NCBI GenBank assembly: GCA_021781285.1
Contig: JAJXXD010000030.1
Span: forward strand, 1 to 5,997
Source: a bacterium
GTDB lineage: Bacteria; SZUA-79; Acidulodesulfobacterales; Acidulodesulfobacteraceae
DNA: 5,997 bases
Direction of reading: 5' to 3'
Shown here: one piece after another, positions 1-5,997 of the stretch
How positions within the stretch are numbered: the first letter of the stretch is position 1
Layout: every line of letters starts with the position of its first letter
Program-made: the position numbers and the translations under genes
The notes under the pieces: generated by a model
What the model was told of the DNA's origin: nothing
The model's input: only the letters and a program-made list of their open reading frames with translations
The model's database searches: none

Positions 1-1
1 A

Positions 2-1129
2 AAGAGCGATTACGACGTAATCTGCATAGACGTTCCAAGCGGTTTAAACGCAGATACCGGCGAATTTATGGGCGCATGCGTCAAAAACAATATAAAAAAA
101 GTTTTTACATTCGGCGGATTAAAAACCGGATTTTATATAAACGACGGCGAAAAACTGCTTTTAAGCGAAAAAACCGTTTTAATAGACATAAACCAGCCGG
201 CTCAACTATTAAAAAAACACCGTCCCGGAATAGAAATAATTACGCGGGAAGAAATAGGAGGATGTTTTAAGGATAGAAAAAAAAACGGAACTAAATTCGA
301 TTACGGACATCTTCTCGTTATAGCCGGAAGTTCCGGTAAAAGCGGCGCGGCTTTTATGGCGTCTTATGCCGGATTAAAAGGCGGCGCGGGTCTGGTGACG
401 GCGGCGGTTCCCGCTAAACTGAACGACGTTATGGAAGCAAAAACCGACGAAATTATGACCTATCCTGTTTTTGACGATAATGCCGGTTTTTTTATGGAAA
501 ACGGCGCCGAAATTATAAAAGAAAATTTATTAAAAGGGAAAAATGCGGCGGTTATAGGACCGGGCATAGGTTTAAAAGAAGAAACCAAAATATTTTTACA
601 TAGGCTTCTTCCCGAAATAAAAGTTCCGGTTATTCTCGATGCGGACGCATTAAACATTTTATCGGAAGATACGGATTTTTTAAAGAAAACGGCAAATCAA
701 ACCGATTTAATACTTACGCCCCATTTTAAAGAGATGGAGCGTCTTGCCGGCATAGACAGAAAATCCATAGAAAAAGACCCCATAGGCATCGGAAAAAGCT
801 TCGCGAAAGAATTCGGCGTCTATCTAATACTTAAAGGCTCGAATATGTTTATCTTCGATAAAAACGGCGGGCATGTTTCCGTGCAATGCGGGCACAGCCC
901 TTTACTTGCAAGCGGCGGAAGCGGAGACGCTCTGAGCGGACTTATCGGCGCTTTTATCTGCGGCGGCATGAGCTTGTATATGAGCATGAAATGCGCGGCC
1001 TTTATATTGGTTTATTCGGCTCAAAACCTTGAAAACGAATACGGAGATTTTGGCGCCGGCGCAGTAAAAATAACGGAAAATATTCCGAGAACAGTTAATT
1101 TAATTAAAAAACAACAAAAGGAGATATAA
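2..1129 (+). CDS. nnr: Bifunctional NAD(P)H-hydrate repair enzyme Nnr (epimerase/dehydratase), 5' end missing
   Basis: This enzyme repairs damaged NADH/NADPH hydrates in the cytoplasm: an N-terminal YjeF-type domain epimerises R- to S-hydrate and a C-terminal ribokinase-like domain dehydrates it using ADP. The frame is open from the first bases, so the ATG at position 68 is internal. Before it lie 22 codons containing IDVPSGLNADTG, the conserved tail of the epimerase domain, followed by TFGGLKTGF. Counting from the first visible codon, the dehydratase domain shows YGHLLVIAGSSGKSG (101-115), KGGAGLV (126-132), GPGIG (186-190), DADALNIL (213-220), TPHFKEME (239-246), LKGSN (277-281) and ASGGSGDALSG (303-313), with the probable catalytic Asp at 309. 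The visible 375 residues fit a full protein of about 500. One oddity is GHSP where many relatives have GNPG before this last motif. nnr (yjeF) next to tsaE (yjeE) is a widespread pairing. Identity is secure; only the start lies outside the window. Confidence 0.95.
   Translation, partial: KSDYDVICIDVPSGLNADTGEFMGACVKNNIKKVFTFGGLKTGFYINDGEKLLLSEKTVLIDINQPAQLLKKHRPGIEIITREEIGGCFKDRKKNGTKFDYGHLLVIAGSSGKSGAAFMASYAGLKGGAGLVTAAVPAKLNDVMEAKTDEIMTYPVFDDNAGFFMENGAEIIKENLLKGKNAAVIGPGIGLKEETKIFLHRLLPEIKVPVILDADALNILSEDTDFLKKTANQTDLILTPHFKEMERLAGIDRKSIEKDPIGIGKSFAKEFGVYLILKGSNMFIFDKNGGHVSVQCGHSPLLASGGSGDALSGLIGAFICGGMSLYMSMKCAAFILVYSAQNLENEYGDFGAGAVKITENIPRTVNLIKKQQKEI
1118..1123 (+). promoter_or_regulatory. 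Ribosome binding site of the CBS-domain gene
   Basis: AAGGAG lies inside the last codons of nnr, 9 bases before the ATG at 1133 and 12 before a second ATG at 1136. The spacing favours the first ATG. Because the site sits in nnr coding sequence, the two genes are probably translated from the same message. Confidence 0.7.
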
Positions 1130-1132
1130 CAA

Positions 1133-1606
1133 ATGATGACCGCAGGCGATATTATGACCAAAAAAGTAATAGTTCTAAGCGAGGAGGACGAAATAAAGAA
1201 AGCGGCGGATATTTTTCTTAAAGATAAAATAAACGCTATTCCCGTGGTAAATGCCGATAAAAAATTATGCGGAATAGTTTCCGAAACCGACCTTGTGTAT
1301 CAGGAATCTAATCTTCATATACCTACGGTTTTTACTATTTTTGACAGCATATTTTATCTTGGAACCTCAAAGCATTTTAAAGATGACGTAAGCAAAATAA
1401 CCGCGACTAAAATTAAAGATATTATGAATAAAGACGTTTTTTACGCTAAAAAGACGGACGATATTTACGGTCTGGCAACGGTAATGGCCGATAAAAAATT
1501 CTACTCAATTCCGATAGTAGGCGACAATAAAGAAATTATAGGCGTAGTTTCGAGATACGATATAATTAAAGCGATGTCTCAAGCAAAAGAAAAACCGGAA
1601 AAATAA
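1133..1606 (+). CDS. Two-CBS-domain protein (stand-alone Bateman module)
   Basis: This 157-residue soluble protein consists almost only of a pair of CBS domains. CBS1 covers about residues 5-56 (from DIMTKKVIVLS to GIVSETDLV) and CBS2 about 94-150 (from IKDIMNKDVFYA to GVVSRYDIIKAM). Each ends with the S-x-x-D pattern (S50/D53 and S140/D143) that in this family contacts the ribose or phosphate of adenine nucleotides, so both sites look able to bind AMP, ADP, ATP or a related ligand. Between them is a linker of roughly 35 residues containing HIPTVFTIFDSIFYLG, a hydrophobic stretch similar to the one I recall in small CBS proteins of Firmicutes and Deltaproteobacteria. No catalytic, membrane or DNA-binding domain is attached, so its target is unknown. 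The gene starts 3 bases after nnr and ends 6 bases before tsaE. A role in sensing cellular energy charge is inferred from the family. Confidence 0.9.
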   Translation: MMTAGDIMTKKVIVLSEEDEIKKAADIFLKDKINAIPVVNADKKLCGIVSETDLVYQESNLHIPTVFTIFDSIFYLGTSKHFKDDVSKITATKIKDIMNKDVFYAKKTDDIYGLATVMADKKFYSIPIVGDNKEIIGVVSRYDIIKAMSQAKEKPEK

Positions 1607-1612
1607 TTTCCT

Positions 1613-2083
1613 ATGCCGACGGTTAAATTGCAGAAGTTTGAATCCTTTGAATCCGGTTCGCCGGAAAACACGGAATTAATTGCGATGGCATTCGCAAAAC
1701 AATTAAAACCTTCCGATTTTGTCGCGCTTAACGGTCCCTTGGGCGCGGGGAAAACAAGATTCGCATCAGGGATAATACGTTTTTTTTGCGGGAATACGGT
1801 TGCGGCAAGTCCTACTTATTCTATAATGAATAATTATCGGTGCGGCGGTATTGCCGTAAACCATTTCGATTTTTACAGACTGAAGACCGCCTTCGACCTT
1901 GAAAACTGCGGATTTTTCGATTCGCTCGAAGGCAAAAATCTGACCATAGCCGAATGGACGAATATGGTCGAAGTAGATTACGGGAAATATGCGGCAGGAA
2001 ACTATTACTCGATAAATATCAAAATAAGCGGCGCCGAAAAAAATAAAGAAATAAGACATATAGAAATAGAAAAAATTTTATAA
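1613..2083 (+). CDS. tsaE: tRNA threonylcarbamoyladenosine biosynthesis ATPase TsaE
   Basis: TsaE is the small P-loop ATPase that works with TsaB and TsaD to transfer threonylcarbamoyl to A37 of ANN-decoding tRNAs, giving t6A. The 156-residue protein, normal for the family, has Walker A GPLGAGKT at 41-48, the switch motif SPTY at 66-69, HFDFYRL at 84-90 with the conserved Asp86, and AEW at 113-115 with Glu114. All signature elements are intact. The start at 1613 is forced to be close to this point, because the stop codon of the CBS gene at 1604-1606 lies in the same frame 6 bases upstream. No good Shine-Dalgarno precedes it (only GGAA about 12 bases away, inside the previous gene), so translation may depend on ribosomes finishing the CBS gene. 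tsaB and tsaD are not in the window, which is common. Confidence 0.94.
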   Translation: MPTVKLQKFESFESGSPENTELIAMAFAKQLKPSDFVALNGPLGAGKTRFASGIIRFFCGNTVAASPTYSIMNNYRCGGIAVNHFDFYRLKTAFDLENCGFFDSLEGKNLTIAEWTNMVEVDYGKYAAGNYYSINIKISGAEKNKEIRHIEIEKIL

Positions 2084-2095
2084 ATAAAATATAAT
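2067..2095 (+). promoter_or_regulatory. Possible sigma-70-type promoter ahead of lpd
   Basis: A perfect TATAAT at 2090-2095 is preceded, with a 17-base spacer, by TAGAAA at 2067-2072, which matches TTGACA at four of six positions. The -35 lies inside the end of tsaE and the -10 is in the 33-base gap. Transcription would begin near 2102 and leave a leader of about 15 bases that still contains the GGAGG. Such matches arise by chance in AT-rich DNA, so this is only a candidate for separate expression of lpd, lysC and cimA. Confidence 0.3.
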
Positions 2096-2104
2096 TATAC
2101 TTTT

Positions 2105-2109
2105 GGAGG
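2105..2109 (+). promoter_or_regulatory. Ribosome binding site that fixes the TTG start of lpd
   Basis: GGAGG, the strongest Shine-Dalgarno in the window, lies 7 bases before the TTG at 2117. No ATG or GTG is placed correctly for it. The protein begins (M)EKFDVCIIGGGPAG, exactly where family members begin, so the rare start codon is well supported. Confidence 0.8.
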
Positions 2110-2116
2110 CTTAGTT

Positions 2117-3547
2117 TTGGAAAAGTTCGACGTTTGTATTATCGGAGGCGGTCCCGCCGGATACGTAAGCGCATTAAAGTGCGCGATTAACGGGTTATCG
2201 GCGGCGATTATCGAAAAAGAAAGGTTCGGAGGCACCTGTCTAAACAGGGGATGCATCCCGACGAAAGTTCTTTATTCTAAAGCAAAATATTTAAATAAGA
2301 TTAAAAAACCGGAGCGGGGGTTCTCTATAAACGGATTTAGTTTTAATTACGGCGAGATAATAAATTATAAAGATGAAGTCGTTTCGACTCTTACCGGCGG
2401 AGTGGAAAAATTATTAAAGGCGAGGAAGGTTAACATTTTTTACGGCATGGGTAAGATTGCCGGTAGAGAAAACGGTGTTTTTCGGGTCGGAATAAACGCA
2501 AACGACGGTTCCGACGTCCAAATTTCGGCTGATAACGTTATCGCCGCTACGGGCTCCGTTCCACTTATGATACCGGCTTTCAATATAGACCATAAAAATA
2601 TAATAACCTCGGATGAAGCCCTTTCATTGAGGAATATACCCGGGTCGCTGATTATAATAGGCGCAGGCGTCATAGGATGTGAATTTGCCAATATTTTTTC
2701 GGAATTCGGTTCCGCGGTAAAGATGATAGAACTTCTGCCGTCTATTCTTTCTACCGAAGACAAGGAAATTTCTAAATTTATCAATAAAAATTTCAAATCC
2801 CGCAATATAGATATTATGACCGGCGTGGAAGTTGCCGGTATTAAAGCTTTAGGATTAAACGGCAAAAGCGGCGCGGAAGTCGAGTTAAAGACCGGCGAGA
2901 AATTTGAAACGGAAAAAGTGCTTGTTTCAATAGGTAGAAAATTGAATACGGCCGCTTTGGGACTGGAAGAGATAGGAGTTAAATTAGACAATAGAGGGAA
3001 GATAGAAACCGATACGCATAACGAAACGAATATTAAAGGAATTTACGCCTGCGGCGATATAATAGACGGACCTATGCTTGCGCATAAGGCATCGTACGAC
3101 GGGATTATTGCGGCGGACAATATTGCCGGAATTGTTAAAGAAAAAGATTACGGCGTTCTTCCATGGTCTATCTATACAAATCCGGCTATAGGAACGATAG
3201 GTTTAAAGGAAGGAGACGCCGCCCTCTCCGAATTAAATTATAACGTGGGGCGTTTTTCTTATGCCGCAAGCGGAATGGCGCTGGCTATGGAAGAATCGGA
3301 AGGATTCTTAAAGGTTATCGTGGACGAAAAATCTAAAAAAATTTTAGGAGCAACCGGAATCGGCGCGGACATTCCCGAACTGATTGCCGAAATAGCTTCA
3401 TATATGCATTTCGGGGGAACCGTTTTCGATATAGAATCGACTATTCATTCACATCCGACTCTTTCGGAAATAGTTCCCGAATCGGCTCTCGATTCTATAG
3501 GCGAAGCCGTTCATAAGTTTAATCCGAGAACGGCAAAAAATAAATAA
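2117..3547 (+). CDS. lpd: Dihydrolipoyl dehydrogenase (E3), TTG start
   Basis: This FAD enzyme reoxidises dihydrolipoyl groups with NAD+ and serves as E3 of 2-oxoacid dehydrogenase complexes or as L protein of glycine cleavage. The 476 residues show an FAD-binding GGGPAG (10-15), the redox-active pair Cys41/Cys46 in GGTCLNRGCIPTK, ATGS (144-147), an NAD-binding Rossmann motif GAGVIG (182-187) with Glu205 at the end of the second strand (favouring NAD over NADP), ACGD (311-314) and the dimerisation-domain dyad His446/Glu451 in HSHPTLSE. All catalytic parts are intact and the length is typical; there is no N-terminal lipoyl or metal-binding domain. Mercuric and glutathione reductase are less likely given the overall pattern and the lack of a C-terminal Cys pair. 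No E1, E2 or glycine-cleavage gene is in view, so the partner complex cannot be named. A pyruvate dehydrogenase role would supply acetyl-CoA to CimA, but that is inference. Confidence 0.93.
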   Translation: MEKFDVCIIGGGPAGYVSALKCAINGLSAAIIEKERFGGTCLNRGCIPTKVLYSKAKYLNKIKKPERGFSINGFSFNYGEIINYKDEVVSTLTGGVEKLLKARKVNIFYGMGKIAGRENGVFRVGINANDGSDVQISADNVIAATGSVPLMIPAFNIDHKNIITSDEALSLRNIPGSLIIIGAGVIGCEFANIFSEFGSAVKMIELLPSILSTEDKEISKFINKNFKSRNIDIMTGVEVAGIKALGLNGKSGAEVELKTGEKFETEKVLVSIGRKLNTAALGLEEIGVKLDNRGKIETDTHNETNIKGIYACGDIIDGPMLAHKASYDGIIAADNIAGIVKEKDYGVLPWSIYTNPAIGTIGLKEGDAALSELNYNVGRFSYAASGMALAMEESEGFLKVIVDEKSKKILGATGIGADIPELIAEIASYMHFGGTVFDIESTIHSHPTLSEIVPESALDSIGEAVHKFNPRTAKNK

Positions 3548-3557
3548 AAAACAAAAT

Positions 3558-3562
3558 AAGGA
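3558..3562 (+). promoter_or_regulatory. Ribosome binding site of lysC
   Basis: AAGGA in the 22-base lpd-lysC gap, 7 bases before the ATG at 3570. It supports the start given for lysC. Confidence 0.7.
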
Positions 3563-3569
3563 AATATTT

Positions 3570-4799
3570 ATGGCATTGATAGTTCAAAAGTTCGGCGGCA
3601 CATCAATGGGAAGCATAGAAAGAATAAAACAGGTCGCGGGACGCGTAATAAAAGAAAAACTGACGGGGAACGACGTCGTAGTCGTCGTAAGCGCTATGAG
3701 CGGAGAAACAAACAGACTCTTAGACCTCGCCGTTAAAATGGGCGGTCGTCAGGATAATATGGAAACAGATCTGATAATATCCAGCGGCGAACAGATAAGT
3801 TCGGGACTTCTATCGCTGGCATTGAAAAATGAGGGTTACGATGCCGTTCCGCTTTTAGGGCATCAGGTGAGAATAGCTACCGATGAATCTTACGGGAAAG
3901 CAAGAATATCCTCGATAGATTCGGAAAATATATACAAAATGCTTAAAAACGGGAAAATCGTGGTAATTGCCGGATTTCAGGGGATAGACTCCAACGGGTT
4001 TATTACTACGCTCGGAAGGGGCGGTTCGGATACTACGGCTGTTGCCGTGGCGGCGGCGATTAATGCCGACAGGTGCGACATATATACCGACGTGGACGGA
4101 GTTTACACCGCAGACCCGAATATAGTTCCGGAAGCGCATCGTTTAGACGTAGTGTATTTCGACGAAATGATTGAAATGTCGAGTCTCGGCGCAAAAGTCC
4201 TGCAAATCAGGTCTGTGGAATTTGCAATGAAATACGGCGTAAATCTGTTTGTTAAATCTACTTTTGCGGAAGGGAAAGGAACTCAAATAAAATTTTTAGG
4301 AGACGATAAGAATATGGAAGAATTGCAGGTTTCAAGCGTGGCATGCGATAAAGACGAAGCTAAAATCTCTATAAGGGGAATCCCCGATAAGCCGGGTATT
4401 GCCGCAAAAATTTTCTCAAGAATATCCGATGCCAATATAGTCGTAGATATGATTATCCAGAATATTTCGGTTGAAGGGCATACCGATTTGACTTTCACGG
4501 TATCTAAAAAAGATTTAAAAAAGGCTCTGGAAATAACCGGCGGCCTCGCAAAAGAACTTGACGCTAAAGAGGTAATAAGCGACGACAAAATTGCCAAAAT
4601 CTCAGTCATAGGAGTCGGTATGCGAAATCATTACGGAACGGCTTCCATTATGTTTGACGTTCTTGCAAAAGAAAATATAAACATTATGATGATTTCCACA
4701 TCCGAAATTAAAATATCGTGCGTTATAGACGCCAAATATGCCGAACTTGCCGCAAGGATACTCCACGATGCGTTTAATCTCGGCAAACTTAACGGTTAA
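3570..4799 (+). CDS. lysC: Aspartate kinase, monofunctional, with two C-terminal ACT domains
   Basis: LysC phosphorylates aspartate with ATP to give 4-aspartyl phosphate, the first step towards lysine, methionine and threonine. The 409-residue protein begins at once with the kinase signature KFGGTS (7-12). It continues with SAMSGETNRL (41-50), SSGEQIS (71-77), GRGGSDTTA (149-157) and YTDVDGVYTADP (172-183). The regulatory part holds two ACT units, about residues 264-325 (DKPGIAAKIF, DMIIQNIS) and 343-405 (ISVIGVGMR, MISTSEIKIS). This is the layout of the roughly 400-residue kinases feedback-inhibited by lysine and/or threonine. There is no fused homoserine dehydrogenase or diaminopimelate decarboxylase. 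An internal start at Met249 may also yield the ACT part as a separate protein (listed separately). The gene follows lpd by 22 bases and leads into cimA, so the first steps of two routes of the aspartate/branched-chain family are expressed together. Confidence 0.96.
   Translation: MALIVQKFGGTSMGSIERIKQVAGRVIKEKLTGNDVVVVVSAMSGETNRLLDLAVKMGGRQDNMETDLIISSGEQISSGLLSLALKNEGYDAVPLLGHQVRIATDESYGKARISSIDSENIYKMLKNGKIVVIAGFQGIDSNGFITTLGRGGSDTTAVAVAAAINADRCDIYTDVDGVYTADPNIVPEAHRLDVVYFDEMIEMSSLGAKVLQIRSVEFAMKYGVNLFVKSTFAEGKGTQIKFLGDDKNMEELQVSSVACDKDEAKISIRGIPDKPGIAAKIFSRISDANIVVDMIIQNISVEGHTDLTFTVSKKDLKKALEITGGLAKELDAKEVISDDKIAKISVIGVGMRNHYGTASIMFDVLAKENINIMMISTSEIKISCVIDAKYAELAARILHDAFNLGKLNG
4298..4799 (+). 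other. Probable internal translation start in lysC giving a 161-residue regulatory (beta) subunit
   Basis: AGGAG at 4298-4302 stands 11 bases before an in-frame ATG at 4314 (Met249). Translation from it to the lysC stop would give 161 residues consisting of just the two ACT domains. The N-terminus MEELQVSSVACDKDEAK resembles what I recall of the separately made beta subunit of Corynebacterium glutamicum aspartate kinase (MEEAVLTGVATDKSEAK). Bacillus subtilis and Thermus are also known to make alpha2-beta2 kinases by in-frame internal starts. The spacing is slightly long and the similarity also reflects ordinary homology, so this is likely but unproven. Confidence 0.5.
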
Positions 4800-4821
4800 C
4801 GAAATCATACAGTTAAAAAAT

Positions 4822-5997
4822 ATGAATGCAGACAAAAATAAAAATTTGAATAACGAAAAAATCGGTTTCGTCGAGGTTTACGATACTACTTTAAGGGACG
4901 GAACTCAGGGTGAAGGATTTTCTTTATCTATAGACGATAAATTAATGATAACGGATATTCTCGACGAACTCGGCATTAATTTTATAGAAGGCGGATTTCC
5001 GGCTTCCAATCCTAAAGATAAAAAATTTTTCGCCGCCGCGTCGAAAAAAAAATTAAAAAATTCTAAATTAACGGCATTCGGAAGCACAAGAAAGAAAAAT
5101 ATTAAGGCAAAAGACGATGCCGGATTAACCGTTCTCGGCGAAACGGCTGTTGAGCACATCACTATTTTTGGCAAATCATGGGATTTGCATACCGAAAGCG
5201 TTTTAAAAATATCTTTAAACGAAAATTTAGACATTATAGCCGATTCTGTGGAATTTTTAAAATCCTGCGGAAAAAAGGTATTTTTCGATGCGGAGCATTT
5301 TTTCGACGGATTTAAAAATAATGAGGATTATGCCGTAAAAACGATAAATGCCGCGTTTAAGGCAGGAGCCGATAAAGTCGTTTTATGCGATACCAACGGA
5401 GGCTGTCTGCCTGACGATATTTCTAAAATAATAGATAAACTTAGGACCCGTCACGGGATAAACATAAAGCATCTGGGAATCCATACTCATAACGATACCG
5501 ACTGTGCCGTAGCAAACACTATTGCCGCAGTTTTAGGCGGCATAAGACATGTTCAGGGAACGATAAACGGTTACGGAGAAAGAACCGGAAACGCAAATCT
5601 TTCGTCTATAATTCCAAATTTAGAATTAAAAGCCGGATTTAAAACCATAGGAAAGGAAAAACTTAAGAACATTCTTAAAGTAAGCAGGTTAATCGACGAA
5701 ATTTCAAACAATACTCCGGTTAAGAATATGCCGTATGTCGGAGAAAGCGCATTCGCGCATAAGGCGGGACTTCACGCAAATGCGGTTTTAAAAAACCCTT
5801 CTTCTTACGAACATATCGACCCGGAGGTAGTAGGAAACAGCAGGAGATTTTTAGTTTCGGATTTATCGGGCAAAAGCAATATCGAAGCAAAAGCAAAAGA
5901 GCTCGGATTAGACATCGGCGTTCTTTCGGCGTCCCGGGAAACGGAGCTTTTGAATAAAATTAAAGAGCTTGAAAGTTTAGGATTTAATTTCGAGAGC
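4822..5997 (+). CDS. cimA: (R)-citramalate synthase CimA, 3' end cut by the window
   Basis: CimA condenses pyruvate with acetyl-CoA to (R)-citramalate, which the leucine-pathway enzymes convert to 2-oxobutyrate for isoleucine synthesis without threonine deaminase. The frame is open to the last base, giving 392 residues of an expected 520 or so. The HMGL-like catalytic barrel shows YDTTLRDGTQGEG (20-32), EGGFPASNPKD (56-66), LCDTNGG (188-194), HTHND (221-225) and GYGERTGNANL (250-260). The expected metal ligands are Asp26, His221, His223 and Asn257. AHKAGLHANAV (312-322), YEHIDPEVVGNSRR (329-342) and VSDLSGKSN (345-353) are typical of the long citramalate synthase subgroup rather than 2-isopropylmalate or homocitrate synthase. 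The C-terminal regulatory domain is outside the window. The ATG at 4822 has no clear ribosome site; an in-frame ATG at 4768 inside lysC does. It directly follows lysC. Confidence 0.92.
   Translation, partial: MNADKNKNLNNEKIGFVEVYDTTLRDGTQGEGFSLSIDDKLMITDILDELGINFIEGGFPASNPKDKKFFAAASKKKLKNSKLTAFGSTRKKNIKAKDDAGLTVLGETAVEHITIFGKSWDLHTESVLKISLNENLDIIADSVEFLKSCGKKVFFDAEHFFDGFKNNEDYAVKTINAAFKAGADKVVLCDTNGGCLPDDISKIIDKLRTRHGINIKHLGIHTHNDTDCAVANTIAAVLGGIRHVQGTINGYGERTGNANLSSIIPNLELKAGFKTIGKEKLKNILKVSRLIDEISNNTPVKNMPYVGESAFAHKAGLHANAVLKNPSSYEHIDPEVVGNSRRFLVSDLSGKSNIEAKAKELGLDIGVLSASRETELLNKIKELESLGFNFES

Noticed and set aside
68..70. ATG taken as the true start of nnr
   Set aside because: Twenty-two in-frame codons before it encode conserved epimerase-domain sequence (IDVPSGLNADTG), so the gene begins upstream of the window.
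76..270. 64-codon + strand frame inside nnr
   Set aside because: The product is highly Arg/Lys/Asn-rich and lies within nnr in another frame; no family resemblance and no ribosome site.
2440..2991. 183-codon open frame on the - strand opposite lpd
   Set aside because: It is antisense to a fully conserved gene, its translation has no recognisable motif, and its serine/isoleucine/proline-rich composition mirrors lpd codon use.
2117..3547. lpd product as mercuric or glutathione reductase
   Set aside because: There is no N-terminal metal-binding domain and no C-terminal Cys pair. Glu205 favours NAD, and HSHPTLSE with the GGTCLNRGCIPTK context fits dihydrolipoyl dehydrogenase best.
3672..3692. 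Repetitive GTCGTAGTCGTCGTAA-like run
   Set aside because: It encodes the conserved valine-rich beta strand (DVVVVVSAMS) of aspartate kinase, so the repetition is explained by the protein.
4800..4821. Terminator or promoter between lysC and cimA
   Set aside because: The gap is only 22 bases and shows no inverted repeat with a T-run and no -35/-10 pair.
4905..5234. 109-codon open frame on the - strand at the start of cimA
   Set aside because: It is antisense to the conserved catalytic barrel of CimA, and the F/S-rich product is what the reverse of AAA/GAA-rich codons gives.
1..5997. RNA genes, CRISPR arrays, insertion sequences or attachment sites
   Set aside because: Nearly every base lies in conserved coding sequence. 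I saw no regularly spaced repeats, tRNA-like cloverleaf, transposase motifs or terminal inverted repeats.

Overview
The window holds six genes, all on the + strand and packed head to tail: the 3' part of nnr (NAD(P)H-hydrate repair), a two-CBS-domain protein, tsaE (tRNA t6A synthesis), lpd (dihydrolipoyl dehydrogenase), lysC (aspartate kinase) and the 5' part of cimA ((R)-citramalate synthase). nnr and cimA are cut by the window edges. The largest gap is 33 bases, and no RNA gene, mobile element, repeat array, CRISPR or convincing terminator is visible. The layout is that of one operon or two overlapping transcription units.

The organism is a bacterium of modest GC content. Lysine AAA, isoleucine ATA, leucine TTA and arginine AGA/AGG are common, mixed with GCG/GGC-rich alanine and glycine codons. 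The order nnr - CBS protein - tsaE - lysC - cimA resembles, from memory, the arrangement around the aspartate kinase and citramalate synthase genes of Geobacter and other former Deltaproteobacteria. A Desulfobacterota-like lineage is therefore a reasonable guess, but the sequence does not prove it.

Region by region: positions 2-2083 hold three housekeeping genes (metabolite repair, a probable adenylate-sensing protein, tRNA modification) with gaps of 3 and 6 bases. Positions 2117-3547 hold lpd, which starts with TTG behind a strong GGAGG and has a possible promoter just upstream. Positions 3570-5997 hold an amino-acid biosynthesis pair. LysC commits aspartate to Lys/Met/Thr. CimA makes citramalate from pyruvate and acetyl-CoA, which gives isoleucine without going through threonine.

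I see no new biological system; the gene content is ordinary. The points worth a second look are: a likely internal translation start in lysC that would yield a separate regulatory (beta) subunit, lpd placed inside an otherwise familiar block with no partner E1/E2 genes in view, an ambiguous cimA start that may overlap lysC, and the fact that the first four genes share one reading frame.
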